From Beta vulgaris subsp. vulgaris (Eukaryota; Streptophyta; Magnoliopsida; Caryophyllales; Amaranthaceae): 64,000 nt of DNA. Positions 33,080-45,005 of this stretch are shown here, piece after piece. The translations under genes were made by a program, and so were the position numbers. A model generated the notes under the pieces. That model was not told the origin of the DNA. It did not search any database and was given only the letters and a program-made list of their open reading frames with translations. The stretch spans positions 5,417,345-5,481,344 of the forward strand of contig NC_079210.1 in assembly GCF_026745355.1 (NCBI RefSeq), in the 5' to 3' direction. Within the stretch, counting starts at the first letter, position 1. The number at the start of each line of letters is the position of its first letter.

Positions 33080-35576
33080 TTTAGACTAGGACATGTTAAT
33101 GATAAGTCCATTAAGCACATGCATAGAATAAATTTGACTCCAAAGTTGGTCATGCGCAAAATTGTTAAGTGTGTGTTGTGGCCAAGTATCATAAGAAACC
33201 TTTTGTGGAAGTAACCGAAAGGCAAACCCAGTTGTTATAGTAAATTTATATTGATCATGCGGACTATAAGAATGTTGTGACCAAATCTGGGCATAAGTAT
33301 TATATAACCTTTGTTGATGATTGTTCAAGGTTCACCAGAGTTTATTTGCTCAAAAGCAAAGATGAGCCGACGACATGTTTTTCATTTATAAGACCGAGGT
33401 TGGAAACTAACTAGATAGAAAAATCAAGAGACTTAGGTCTAATTGTGGTGGTGAATATGTTTATGACTTTCTAGCTGATTTTTATTAGAAAGATGGTATT
33501 GTTCATGAGTTTTTTGCTTATACTCCTCAACCAAACGGGACAGTTGGGAGGAAAAATAGAAATTTAAATGATATGATGAATGCAATGTAAATTTCCTCGG
33601 GTTTTATCTGACTTTATTTGGGGGGGGGGAAGCCATTTTATGCGCTTGTTATGTCTTGAATAGATTTCCTCACAAGAAAGTAGACCAAACCCCTTATGAG
33701 TTAGGGAAAGGTTATCCTCCTAATCTGAATTTTATGAAAGTTTGGGGGTCCTTGGCGAAGGTTCCTGTACCTAAATTCAAGAGGGATAAGATTGGACCTA
33801 AGACTTTTTATACTATTTATTGTTGGTTATGCCTCGAATAGTGCAACTTATAGGTTTATGGCTAAGGATGCCAAATTTGATTTTTATGGTCATAATTTTG
33901 TGTCGAGAGAAGCTAATTTTTTTAGGATGTATTTCCTTTGAAGCCTTCTAGACTTGTTAATGTCTTGTTGGAGTCCTTACCTTCTTCATTTTCTCGACCA
34001 AATGATGTGCTTGATGTTCTTGAAAATGTTGTTGAAGCCTCTTTGGAACCTAGGAGAAGCAAGAGACTTAGAGTTGAGACCCGTTTTGGACCTGATTTTA
34101 TTACTATTATTGTTATAGAGTGTGGTGATGATTTAGATGATGAGTCTTTTATATCTACTTTTATTATTGAAGATGATACTAAGATCTATGATGAGTCCAT
34201 TATGTCTAACCATACTCAGCTTGGTATGTTTTCGATGTAAACCAATAGATTGCAAGTGGGTTTTCAGAAAGAAACTCAGGTCTGATGGATCTATTAATAA
34301 GTTTAAGACCAAACTCGTTGCTAAGGGGTTTACTCATATGAAATATTTTGATTACTTTGATACCTATTCTCCGGTGACTAAGATTGCCTCTATTAGGGTG
34401 TTGTTTGTCGTTGCCTCTATTTATGGTCTTTATGTGCATCAAATGATGTGAAAACTGCTTTTATGAACGGTGATCTTGGTGAGGACATTTACACGGAGCA
34501 ACCTAATGGTTTTAGGATCCTTGGTCACGAACATAAGTATCTTGACTTGTAAAGTCTTTGTAAGGTCTAAAACAAGCTCGTAAACAGTGGCATCATAAGT
34601 TTAATAGTGTTGTTTTATCTCTTGGTTTTAGATATTGCATGTGATGCTAATTCATGTATTTATGTGAAAATTAACTGATTCTTTTTATTATGTGATTTGT
34701 TCTTTGTGGATGATATGCTCATATTTTGTACTAGTGTGTGCGTTAGTAACTCAACATGTCCTTGATCAAATCTTCCTTTGACATGAAAAATAGGAATGAG
34801 GTAAATGTGATTTTGGGACTTAATGTTGAGAATACTACTTCTGGTTTCAGAATTATTCAAGCTCATTATGTTGAAAAGGTTCTCAAAAAGTTCAGTTATT
34901 TGGATGTGGAACTCGTTCAAACTCCCTATGATGCTTTTATGACTATGAAAAAGAATATTCCTGATAGTGTCAAACAGGTTGAGTATCCTAAGATTATTGG
35001 GAGTCTTATGTTTTTGATGCATTATTCTCTTCCCAATATAGCTTATGCAATCAGCAGATTAAGCAGATATACTCATAATCCTGGTCATGACCATTTGAAT
35101 GCTTTGATTCGTTTGCTAAAATATCCTAAAGGGTCCATAAGTCTTGGATTGTGTTATATTGGTCATCCTTCTTTTTTGGAGGGATATTGTAATGCTAACT
35201 GGAATTTGGAGAGTGATGATATACACTCTACTAGTGATTTTGTGTTTACTTTAGTAGAAGCGGCAGTGTCATGGAAATCCTTTAAGAAGACATGCATTGC
35301 AAAGTTTACAATTGAGTCTGTGTTTATTGTTTTGAAGGTGGCTGGTTGGGAAGTTGAGTGGTTGAGGAATCTCATGGATGATGTTCCTTTGTGGGAAAAA
35401 CTAGTGCCATCTATCTTACTTCACTATGACTCCCAAGCGGCCATTCATATTACCATTTAATAATAAGGCATATAATGGCAAGAGTAGGCATCATATATAC
35501 GCCTAAGACATCATGTTGTTTATAATTTGATCAAATTTGGTGAATTCTTTTTTACTATGTGAGGTCAGAGTGAAAC
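33080..35576 (+). pseudogene. Copia II integrase, reverse transcriptase and RNase H remnant
   Basis: After the MITE the zinc-binding part continues (LGHVNDKSIKH). The integrase is barely readable with many stops (33290-33960). Reverse transcriptase pieces are CKWVFRKKLRSDGSINKFKT and LVAKGFTHMKYFDYFDTYSP (34240-34390), then FFVDDMLIF near 34700, where the first residue of the YVDD box is F. Later parts (34756-35460) are well preserved: RNEVNVILGLNVEN, IGSLMFLMHYSLPNIAYAIS and RNase H EGYCNANWNLESDDIHSTSD. The text ends at the TTA duplication of the Harbinger-type MITE and continues at 38599. Inactive. Confidence 0.82.
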
Positions 35577-37843
35577 TTAGCCCATGTTTGGTTCATGCTA
35601 AAAAAATAAATGGAAAGGTATCAGATCAGATGGAAGAATGGAATGTTATTTATCTAATTTCGTTTCTTTGAAAAAAGTGTTTGGTTCACCAAAATATAAA
35701 ACTCATCCCCAATGCTGCAATGCATATCTCATACCGTTTCTTTGATAATGAGAGGTGGGTGGTCTTATGTTACTTTCCCCATGTAACAGATTATGTTACT
35801 GCTGAGGGGGAGGAGGGTAACATTTTAAAGGATTTAAATTCTCTTAAGAAACGGAAAAAAAAGGGAGTCAACCAAACATAGAGAAATGGAATTGTTGTTT
35901 CCATTCCGTTAACAAGAGTGTCACAGTCCGCACTTCCGAGCTGATAGCTAATCATAATTTACATTCATAAAACTCAATTAACGCTTAATAACCTCGAATT
36001 AACTATTTACTCGCAGCGGAAACAAAACCTTTTTACTCGATCCTGGACCTGTGGGTTATGGGCTCACAACATAATAACTTCCCAACCAATAACAGATTAC
36101 AATTTACTTTATTCCCAAAACAATATAATACTTAAACACCAAATGAGGACTTTATATTCAATAACTTATATTCTATATCTAACTTCGAATCACTAATATA
36201 TTTACAATTCAATAATTAACTCTTTACTTTCGATCCACTATGAGCTCCAAATACAAACCTGCAAATTACAGAAGAAAATACAAAACAAAAACAAAACTAA
36301 AATGAGCGAAAAACTCAGTAACTTTACTTCAGCCCGTCAAAACGGTTTTGGTTCGTGAATATTTTTCATATCAGAAACAACTTGGTAATTGTTCGGAAAT
36401 AATTCATCTTTTAAATATATCGCTGGCATAGCTTAATCACATTACATAAATCGCTGGCAAGTACAGGCTTATAACATAACTTAACGTAATATTTGACCTT
36501 ATCTGGTCTTAACTCATATACGAATCATTTTACTCTACTTGTACCTTGCCCACTATTCATCTCAGTTTATAAACTAAGCCAGCTAAAACCATTTCGAAAC
36601 ATTTTCTCATTATCATACTCAAATCACATTTCTAGAATACTTTATAGTTTCCGAACAATTCCAATAACATAACAAAAGTATTATTCTTTCATAACCATCA
36701 AATATCAATTCACAATTAACTTATAAATATGCATCTATAACCATGGCCATGACTATAAACAATGATACGATATCAAAAAGACAACATACACACACGGGCA
36801 TGTAAATATGTTTTGCTGAACATAAAGGTTACCTCAAACTCAAGAATAATTATATGCAATCTCCATGAACATTTATGATAATCTTGATCTTCAACTCCAA
36901 TTCGAACTCCAACATAATTCACCTAACACAATAACATAATCAACAACCATTCTTCAAATAGATAATAATCAATCTTAAACCTTATGAGCTAATTATGATT
37001 TCTAAATGATACTAACAATTCTCAACAACCTAAACTATTCTAATAAAACCTTTTAGATACAATCTCTCCTTAATCTTATTCCAATATCATAACCAAGACA
37101 ATCTGCTCAATCACCAAATTCTCCACATTGAAATTCTCAAATTGATTAAGAAGTTCATACCATGATAAAATTGTTGACAAGAATCTGGTTTATATCTTCA
37201 AATTAGAATAATAGTAATATATACATAACTAATTTAGATTTTGATAACTAAATCAGTTTTGATAAGTTTAACTTAGATGATACTATTTTGCAAACAAAAC
37301 TGATTTCACAATTCAATAAAAAAAAATTCAGCTTTACTTGTGACAACCATTAACAATCAATAACATGTAAATCATACCACAATTGATTAAATAGGATATA
37401 ACTAAAACCCAAAATTTTATACCTATGAATAAACTTCAAACTGAGCAAGCTTAACAACAATGGCAGCACCACCGCGAAAGCAGAGGAGAGAGGAAAACGC
37501 CGCAATAGTGGCAGCAACAACTACAACTTCCAGAGAGCATAACTCTTAGCTCCGAACTCCGAATCGAGTGATTTTTGTGCCCAAATTCATTAGCTCGAAG
37601 AGATCTACAACTTTGATGAAGAAACAAGGAGCAGATTTGGATTGCATGTTAGAGAAAATTGCAGAACAGACTGACGAAAACAGAGGAGATGCGAGAATGA
37701 AGAATTGGGGTTTTGGGTTTCTTGAATTCTCGTGGATGAATTCCAAAAGTTCAAAACGAGTTTCTAGCTATTTCTTTGTATTAACAAAAAGAATCTGATG
37801 AGGCTTTTGTGTTGACAGCTCAACATTTCCTTCAACTTGGCAG

Positions 37844-38352
37844 CAGGGGATCTAGGATTTTGAATTTGGGGGGTCCCAGGCTCCTAACTAAACCAAGCAC
37901 ATAGACAATGATCGTAATAATATATGCGAAATTTGATTTTAATGGTAAGAAAACCAAACTTTATATTATCTGAATCATATATTAGATATACCTTCATTAT
38001 ATGATCAATATTTCTAACATAAAAAAGAAAATGTGGTAAAAGAGAAAAGAAAATAGCAAAAAGTAAAAAGTAAAATAAACAAATAAAAAATAATGCATCA
38101 ATCAAATTAAGAAGAAAGAAAAAATAAAAGGAAAAAGAATTTGGAAAAGGTGCAAGGATTCGAACCCGCGTACTACATGCACTTCAAGAATTTGTTGGTA
38201 AATTTACCACCAGACCAAAGCTACGTTGTATTAATTTTCAGTGTGGGTATTAATTTTATATTATGTATTTGTCTGGCATTAAGAAAAAAAGGAAAATTGA
38301 TTTTTTTTGGTGGGGCCTGTGCCACCCAGGACCCTTAATAGGTCCGCCCCTG
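37844..38352. mobile_element. hAT MITE inside the solo LTR
   Basis: Ends CAGGGGATCTAGG and GGTCCGCCCCTG, with an 8-bp duplication CTTGGCAG (37836-37843 and 38353-38360). 509 bp, no transposase. It contains a tRNA-like segment (38150-38225, minus strand). Confidence 0.92.
38150..38225 (-). other. tRNA-like segment with pol III A and B boxes inside a hAT MITE
   Basis: On the minus strand TAGCTTTGGTCTGGTGGTA resembles box A and its context, and GGGTTCGAATCC is a perfect box B. The spacing of about 40 bp is as in tRNAs. No foldable full tRNA is evident. It may be the head of a SINE, or part of the MITE family. Confidence 0.55.
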
Positions 38353-38598
38353 CTTGGCAGCACAATATCAAGGCCACGAAGAGAGAGAAGAATTTCTGTT
38401 TTCCTTTATTTTTTTTTCTTTTCGAAAATATAACTTGAACTCAAATTATATTTAGATATTAAAATTTACCTTTTATAAGATGTTTTACTAAAGTTTAACA
38501 TACAATTATTATAATAAAATACAATTATCTTTTTAAATGAAACCTGCTTAAAATACGGCTATTACAAAGAGCCCAGAATTCCTAAACCAAACATGCTC

Positions 38599-38803
38599 TT
38601 AGTGGATTCATTAACTCAATGTCTAAATAGAAAACTAGTTTCAGAAACTACTAAAGGAATGGGATTGAACCAACCTATGTAGTAGCCCATGAATCCATGA
38701 TGGATACCCAATATGGTTTAACAAATTCTATGTGGTTAAATGAAATTGTGGAACTATATATTGCTTGTAATCATGTTGCTAATAGAAACCTTGAGGTATT
38801 ACT
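38599..38803 (+). pseudogene. Copia II RNase H C-terminal tail
   Basis: Continues the codons interrupted at 35576: DSLTQCLNRKLVSETTKGMG is the usual copia C-terminal sequence that follows RNase H. After it the reading frame decays. The piece ends at a hAT MITE whose duplication is GTATTACT. Downstream, 39640-39799 continues the 3' untranslated part with a G-run TTGTGGGGGG near 39761 that could be the polypurine tract. Confidence 0.7.
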
Positions 38804-39631
38804 CAGGGCCGGCTAATAGCATGTGCAGTCTGTGCGACCGCACAGGGCCTCCATTTTTGGGGGCCCAAATACAGGGAAAGATTGGTCATATATTAAATTT
38901 AGAAGAGTGTAAATGTGTTTATGTTGTAGCTCCGTGGTTAAAGGCGTGAATAGAAACCTCTGATGACGCGAGTTCGAATCTGGTCATGCTTCCTTACCTG
39001 CATGTTATTTCTTTTTTTTCCATTCTTCTTTTAATGTTCTTTTTTTTGCATGTTATTTATCTCTTGCTAGTTCTTTCTTTTTTTCCATTCTTCTTTTAAT
39101 GTTCTTTTTTTTTATTTTTTTTTTCTTCGGTTTGCAATGATTTTGTTGATTTCTTTTCTTCTCCCCATCTTGGTCCAACATAACTTATTGATTATCATGG
39201 TCTTCTTTTTATATCCTTTATTAATCACTTTGTTTCATTATGAAATTTTCGAAGATAGATTAACATAAATCAATTTCTTTTAGTAATAAAAAATATTATT
39301 CTTAGAAAAGACACTAAAATCATACTCCCTATTTTGAATAAAAATGGAGAGATCAGAACATATTGAGACAAGGTATGAGTAACATATATTTTATATTTTT
39401 CTCAACAAGCGTAAGTATCCATTCTTTCATACAACTCTTTATAACTTCTCGTTTCGAAAACAAAGTCTTTTATTTTGAAATATTTTGACAGATTAGAATT
39501 GTCAAAAAAAAAATTCTTCCAACAACCATAAAAATATGAATATTGTTTTCACCATTTAAATTTTTAAAAAAAAATCAAGGGCCTCATTTAGAATTGTGCA
39601 CAGGGCCCCAAAAATGTACAAGACGGCCCTG
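38804..39631. mobile_element. hAT MITE (CAGGGCC ends) in the copia II tail
   Basis: Ends CAGGGCCGGCTA and GACGGCCCTG, perfect 8-bp duplication GTATTACT (38796-38803 and 39632-39639). 828 bp with inverted subterminal CACAGGGCC / GGGCCC blocks and T-rich sequence. It also holds a tRNA-like stretch at 38925-38990 (TAGCTCCGTGG resembling box A, GAGTTCGAATCTGG as box B). No transposase. Confidence 0.93.
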
Positions 39632-39799
39632 GTATTACTCAAGTATCATTATATGTTGTATCCTTTAGTATGTTAATACTGCATGGTTGAATATGAGATC
39701 CATAAGCCCTTGTTAGGGATGGTGTGACCAGTGCACACTTGATGGACTCATCTACTTGATTGTGGGGGGCTAGTCACCTATTATCAAGATAGACGTATG

Positions 39800-40812
39800 T
39801 GATTTGTCTATTTTATATAGAGTATTTAGCCCAATTCCCTTAGCATTGAGTGCCGATTTGAGCTCTTTTAAGCTCGTTTTTATGTCATCATTTGATGTGT
39901 TGAGCTCGTTAAAGCTAATGACCGTCACCCGACTGCGTGATTTCTCGGGTTGCCGATATTTCGTAATTTTTATCCGATTTTGCAAAGACTATAAATAGTT
40001 TTTCAGGAAACTTGATTAGTTATCTCTTATTCCTCATTTATTAGGTTTAAAACACTTAGTTTTCTCTCTCTAGTTTTCGTATTAACTCTTGGCTTTGAAG
40101 ATGATACAGATCGTTGATTTCGTTTATGTTGCTCTTCAATCATTCAATATTATCTCTTACTTAATTTAATTTGACGAATTGTTATATTTTCATTATTTTT
40201 ATTGTGTTCTTCAATACCATGAGTGATCAATAGTCTTTTTCTAGGGCTTAGTGAGGGAAGCCATGTTTATACCTCTTTGATTGTGATTTAATGTTCTTGA
40301 ATGATTGGATTGGATTAGCGTAATTCCTATTAATTTGTTATAATTGTTTAATTCATGTAATTGCGCTATATCATGAGTTATGCTTAGCTAATAAGAGTTA
40401 GAATTGAAAGATTGTACTCATTAGGGGATTGTTACAATTGGTAAATCTGATATGTTGAGCGATTGTACTAGCATATATTGATCTAAGAGTGTTAAGACCC
40501 AACTGTAGAATTCATAAAAGACTATGATTACCCGACCTTCAATCCAAGTATTGTTAAATTATATAGTATTGACTAAATTGGTATAATCATGGTGGATCGA
40601 GCAAATGCCCTAGGTGTTTAATTATTTGATAAACTTCCATCCAATTGTGTTCTAGTTTAGTTTTTAATCAGTTAACAAATTTTTCTCTTGAAGTAGTTAG
40701 ATAATTGAACATTAATCTATAGAACTCATGTCCATGTGGATCAACCCGTGTTTGCTAAGTATTTGCTAACAACAGACACCGTGCACTTGTGGTACTATTT
40801 TAAAACATATCA
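39800..40812 (+). repeat. 5' LTR of Athila-like element C
   Basis: 1013 bp from TGATTTGTC to AACATATCA, preceded by GTATG (39795-39799) as the possible left duplication. TATA-like TATAAATA at 39990-39997. Near the end CATGTGGATCAACCCGTG corresponds to the conserved GTGGATTCGACCC of the other Athila LTRs. Confidence 0.82.
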
Positions 40813-40818
40813 AGTTTT

Positions 40819-40835
40819 TGGCACCATGCCGGGGA
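40819..40835 (+). promoter_or_regulatory. Degenerate primer-binding site of Athila-like element C
   Basis: TGGCACCATGCCGGGGA, a mutated form of TGGCGCCGTTGCCGGGA seen in element A, six bases after the LTR. Confidence 0.8.
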
Positions 40836-40952
40836 GATGACTTGTTTCTATAACTTTTTTCTTTCATTATTTTTGAACTATTTCTATTGTCTCATTGGAA
40901 CTTCAAGTTCTAATTAAGGCAATCTCACTACACATTTTGCCTTATTTCTTCT

Positions 40953-41990
40953 ATGCCCAGGTCCAAAAGAACATGTACTCCAGTTCCAATTGATCCTGAT
41001 CTTGAGAAAACCATCTGGCAACTAGAAAAGCAACAGAAGAAAAAGCACTCTGATAATTAGGGAAAATCCACGAAAGGTCGTTCAGAAGAAACCATGCCTC
41101 ATAAGTCATTGAAGTCCTATGGGGTACCTTCCCTGACAATGTTCCCAGAGGCCCTACTATGCCCACCATACAAGCGGCAAAGTTTGGAATCAAGCCTGCA
41201 CATACTAATATGATCCAGCTGAACTGGTCTGGAGGGCATTCATTTGAAGACCCTTCTAATCATTTATAATGGTTCCAACAACTCTGTCATACCGTTAAGC
41301 ACCAAGGGGTCACTCCTGATCAGTTGAAGGTCATGGTCTTCGAATTTTCTTTGAAATACAAAGCACATAAATGGTTGAACTATGTAATATAAACTGAATG
41401 GAGTGTTGTTTCTGAAGAATTCATGAGAGAGTACTACCCTCCTACCAAAACTGCAGATTTCAGACATAAACTTGCTACCTTCCTACAAGAGCCTGATGAG
41501 ACACTGAAGGAAGCATGAAATAGGTGCAAAAAATCTGCAGTTAGAGTGCCCTCACCACAATCTTGATAAGTGGTTCATTACCCAAGCATTTTACAATGGT
41601 ATGCAACCCCATATCAAGAGTACAATTGATTCATTTGTAGGGGGTGTTTTCCTTGATAAGGAGGTGGGTGAAGGGTACAATTTTCTGGCCAACCTAGGAG
41701 CTAATGATCATAGTTCCTCTCGGAGTGCTACGAAGAAAAAAGCTGGATGTTGGTGCTTTTACGCTATTATCCTCACAAGTTGTCCAGTTGTGCATGAAGA
41801 TGGATGCACTGAAATCTTCAGAGTCGAGTACTCCTCCTATAAGTATTAATGTGATGTCTTCTATGTCACCTATTACCTCTTCCTACTATGAGGTGTGTGG
41901 TATTCAAGGCCACTTTGGTCATAATTATTCCTACAATTGAACTAACCTAAATCAGATGGACCATGCAAATGCTTTCTAGTAGATACTTGA
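40953..41990 (+). pseudogene. Athila C gag remnant
   Basis: The ATG at 40953 (MPRSKRTCTPVPIDPDLEKT) parallels the MRTRSK start of element A. Capsid fragments in changing frames are FEDPSNHL, LKYKAHKWLN and SEEFMREYYPPTKTADFRHK, with several stops. A broken zinc knuckle appears as YEVCGIQGHFGHNYSYN near 41885-41935, with the last cysteine lost. The sequence is interrupted at 41991 by the LTR element and resumes at 56156 with the asparagine-rich gag tail (YPNPYSNTFN). Confidence 0.78.
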
Positions 41991-43257
41991 AGTAACAGCC
42001 CGCACTTCCGAGCTGCTAGCTAATCATACTTAAGATTCATAAAACTCAATTAACACTTCATAACCTCAAATTTACATTATCTTGTAGCGGAATAAAACCT
42101 TCAATACACGACTTCCGGACCTGTGGGTTATGGACCCGCAACATAATAACTTCATAACCAATAACAGATTACAATTTACTTTATTCCCAAAATAATATAA
42201 TACTTAAACACCAAATGAGGACCCAATATCTAATAACTTATATTCTATATCTAACTTCGAATCACTAATATATTTACAATTCAATAATCAACTATTTACT
42301 TTCGATCCACTACGAGCTCCCAATACAAACCTGCAAATTACAAAAGGAAATACAAGACAAAAACAAAACTAAAATGAGCGAAAAACTCAGTAACTTTACT
42401 TCAGCGCGTCAAAACGGTTTTGGTTCGTAAACATTTTTCATATCAGAAACAAACTTGGTAATTGTTCGGAAATAAATTCATCTTTTACATATATCGCTGG
42501 CATAGCTTAGTCACATTACATAAATCGCTGGCAAGTACAGGTTTTATAACATAACTTAACATAATCTTCGACCTCATCTGGTCTTAACTCATATACGAAT
42601 CATTTTACTCCACCTGTACCTTGCCCACTATTCATCTTAGTTCATAAGCTAAGCCAGCTAAAACCATTTCGAAAACGTTTTCCCATTATCATACTCAAAT
42701 CACATTTCTAGAATACTTTATAGTTTCCGAACAATTCCAATAACATAATAAAAGTATTATTCTTTCATAACCATCAAATATCAATTCATAATTAACTTAT
42801 AAATATGCGTCTATAACCATGGCCATGACTATAAACGATATATAAATTCTAAAATTCAATACAACGCATACACGGGCATTTAAATAAATTTTGCTGAACA
42901 TAAAGTTTACCTCAACGATGATCACTTCAAGATAAACCAAAAATAATTATATGCAACATCCAAGAATCATAACATTGACCTTCATCTTACACTACGAAAA
43001 AAATTGGCTATAGAGGCACATCATTTGGCCGACTTGCCTCTAAAACCCCCTTTTACCATCACATAAACATGGTTGCCTCTAATTATATGGTTTTTAGTGT
43101 CAAGTATATTCTGGTGCCTCTAAAGATACATTTTAGCATCAGATGAATATTGGTTGCCTCTAAATCCATGTTTTTAGCATCACATGAATATTGGTTGTCT
43201 CGAAATCCATATTTTTAGCATCACATGAATTTAATTGTCTCTAAAGCCATTTTTTTT

Positions 43258-43600
43258 TTATCATCAACTGTAGTTAGTTGTCTCTAAAGCCATGTATTTA
43301 GTGTCACATGACTTTAGTTGTCTCTAAAGCCATTTTTTCAACATCAACTATAGTTAGTTGTCTCTAAAGCCATGTATTTAGCGTCACATGAATTTAGTTG
43401 TCTCTAAAGCCATTTTTTCAGCATCAACTGTAGTTAGTTGTCTCTAAAGCCATGTATTTAGCATCACATGACTTTAGTTGTCTCTAAAGCCATTTTTTCA
43501 GCATCAACTGTAGTTAGTTGTCTATAAAGCCATGTATTTAACGTCACATGAATTTAGTTGTCTCGATAGCCATTTTTTTTAGCATCACATAGATTATTGT
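43258..43600. repeat. Left subterminal repeats, alternating 40-bp units
   Basis: Two 40-bp variants alternate: one contains CCATGTATTTAGCGTCACAT, the other CCATTTTTTCAGCATCAACT, each ending TTAGTTGTCTCTAAAG. About four 80-bp dimers are present. Looser single units fill 43020-43257. Such arrays bind the accessory transposase in En/Spm elements. Confidence 0.88.
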
Positions 43601-43640
43601 TGCATCTAAAGATATTTTTTAGTGTCACTTGAATTGTCGT

Positions 43641-43875
43641 TAGTGGTGTCAAAAACTCTTCTGACCGCTGGGTCAACCTGATATTGACCTGATTTGAACG
43701 TGGTTCGACCTGTGAGGGTCAATCTCTAGACCTGATCGAACCTAACCTGGGATTACCCAGACCTAACCGTAGTGGTGTCAGAAACAGATCTGACCGCTGG
43801 ATCAACCTGATTCTGACCTGACTTGAACCTGATTCGACCTATGAGGGTCAGTCCTCAAACCTGACCTGTTTTCAT
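43641..43875. repeat. 129-bp tandem duplication
   Basis: Both copies start TAGTGGTGTCA and contain TCTGACCGCTGG, TCAACCTGAT and GAGGGTCA. The first is 43641-43769, the second 43770 to about 43875. Diverged by about a fifth. Confidence 0.8.
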
Positions 43876-44687
43876 TTTCTTTATGAGGATCCACCCCTAG
43901 CGTATTTATTTTGGTTATTTGGATCAAAAGCAATATAATATTTGGTTTAGGTTTTCAGCATTTATGACTAGTTAGTGTATGTTTCTTTTATAAAAAAGGT
44001 ATGAGAAAAAATATCTCAATTGTAACTACTTTTTAAAAAATCATAACTAAAAAATTAATAAGATAATTATCGAGCTCCTCATGAGTTAATCAAGTTGAGT
44101 TGGGTCTTGCTTGACTCCACTCCTTTTGCATTTAAGTCAAGTGAACTTGAGCTGAACTTTGAATAATTTAACTGAGTCGAACATAAGCTACTTGTGAGCA
44201 TCTAAACTCGATTAGCCCCTAATTCAAGTCCGATATGTCTACTTTAGGGCTAACAAATTCATATTAGTTAATGATCACTTTAGCTTAGTGAAAATGGCAC
44301 ACTCTACTCTAGTATGACAAATCAGATAGCATATTGTACGTGACCCCTTTGTCATAAATTGTCAAGGTGGAGAAAGTCACGAGATGGAGTATTGTGAAAG
44401 ACAACATATCTTAACTGTAAGATAATCAAAACATCAAAGGAAATAAAAAGATCAAGAAATCATTGTATTAAGAAAAATAACCTATTAAAATGCAAAACAT
44501 TATACATTGATTATCAATTGTGATCAAGAACTGCATGTGAAGATGGGACCGATTAACTAAGCAATTAGAATAACTAAATTAGAATAACTTATGGAATCCA
44601 AATATGAAACTAACCAAACGCTATAATAAAAAACAAAGAATAAAGAAAACTACTTATGGAATTCAAATACAATATTAATAGCATCTA
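43876..44687. other. Unassigned interior of the CACTA element
   Basis: AT-rich; no coding region or further terminal repeats recognised. Confidence 0.45.
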
Positions 44688-45005
44688 CTCCCTTCGTTTT
44701 CTAAAGATTTTCCCTCTTTCTGTTTAAGGGTATTTCCAAAAGATCTTCCCACTTTTGCTTTATTCCTTATTTGGCAAAACAAATTTCCCTATTTACCCTC
44801 TCATATCACTATCATATGGTCCACCATTACATTATTAATTCAAATTTACTCCATTTCTCTCTCCTACTTTAACCCCTTTTTATTTGTTTATTTATCCTAA
44901 CCCCTTTCTCTCTCCTACTCTACTCACACGATGCCCCACACAACTTGATTTTCCTTGGTATCTGTAGGAACAGTAAGTGGGAAGATCTTTAGGAAACGGA
45001 GGGAG
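44688..45005. mobile_element. Stowaway (Tc1/mariner) MITE
   Basis: Ends CTCCCTTCGTTTTCTAAAG and CTTTAGGAAACGGAGGGAG flanked by TA (44686-44687 and 45006-45007). 318 bp, the classic Stowaway terminal sequence. Confidence 0.95.

Larger units (their letters stand above)
35919..38566 (-). repeat. Solo LTR of the 2.1-kb LTR family, split by a hAT MITE
   Basis: It matches the LTRs at 41991-53643 and 54032-56150 (starts TGTCACAGTCCGCACTTCCG, ends CGGCTATTACA on the plus strand). A perfect 5-bp duplication AAGAG is at 35914-35918 and 38567-38571. Only one LTR and no interior are present, so this is the product of LTR-LTR recombination. It is more diverged than the other two copies. Confidence 0.92.
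35580..38598. mobile_element. PIF/Harbinger (Tourist-type) MITE, split by a solo LTR
   Basis: Ends GCCCATGTTTGGTT and AACCAAACATGCTC form the typical Harbinger inverted repeat, with TTA duplications at 35577-35579 and 38599-38601. Without the inner insertion the element is about 370 bp (35580-35918 plus 38572-38598). Copia codons continue across it (...NLVDSLTQCLNRK). Confidence 0.9.
30416..39799 (+). mobile_element. Decayed Ty1/copia element II, carrying three direct DNA-transposon insertions
   Basis: Beginning with a putative LTR (30416-31089), it shows copia gag, protease, integrase, reverse transcriptase and RNase H pieces in the proper order up to about 38800, all broken by stops and frameshifts. 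It is interrupted by a hAT MITE (32452-33079), a Harbinger-type MITE with further nested insertions (35580-38598) and a hAT MITE (38804-39631). No 3' LTR is found before Athila-like element C starts at 39800, so the rest may lie beyond that insertion. Right end is therefore arbitrary. Confidence 0.8.

Noticed and set aside
38141..38338. Short open frame with a hydrophobic segment in the hAT MITE
   Set aside because: It overlaps the tRNA-like segment and the MITE end; non-coding by context.
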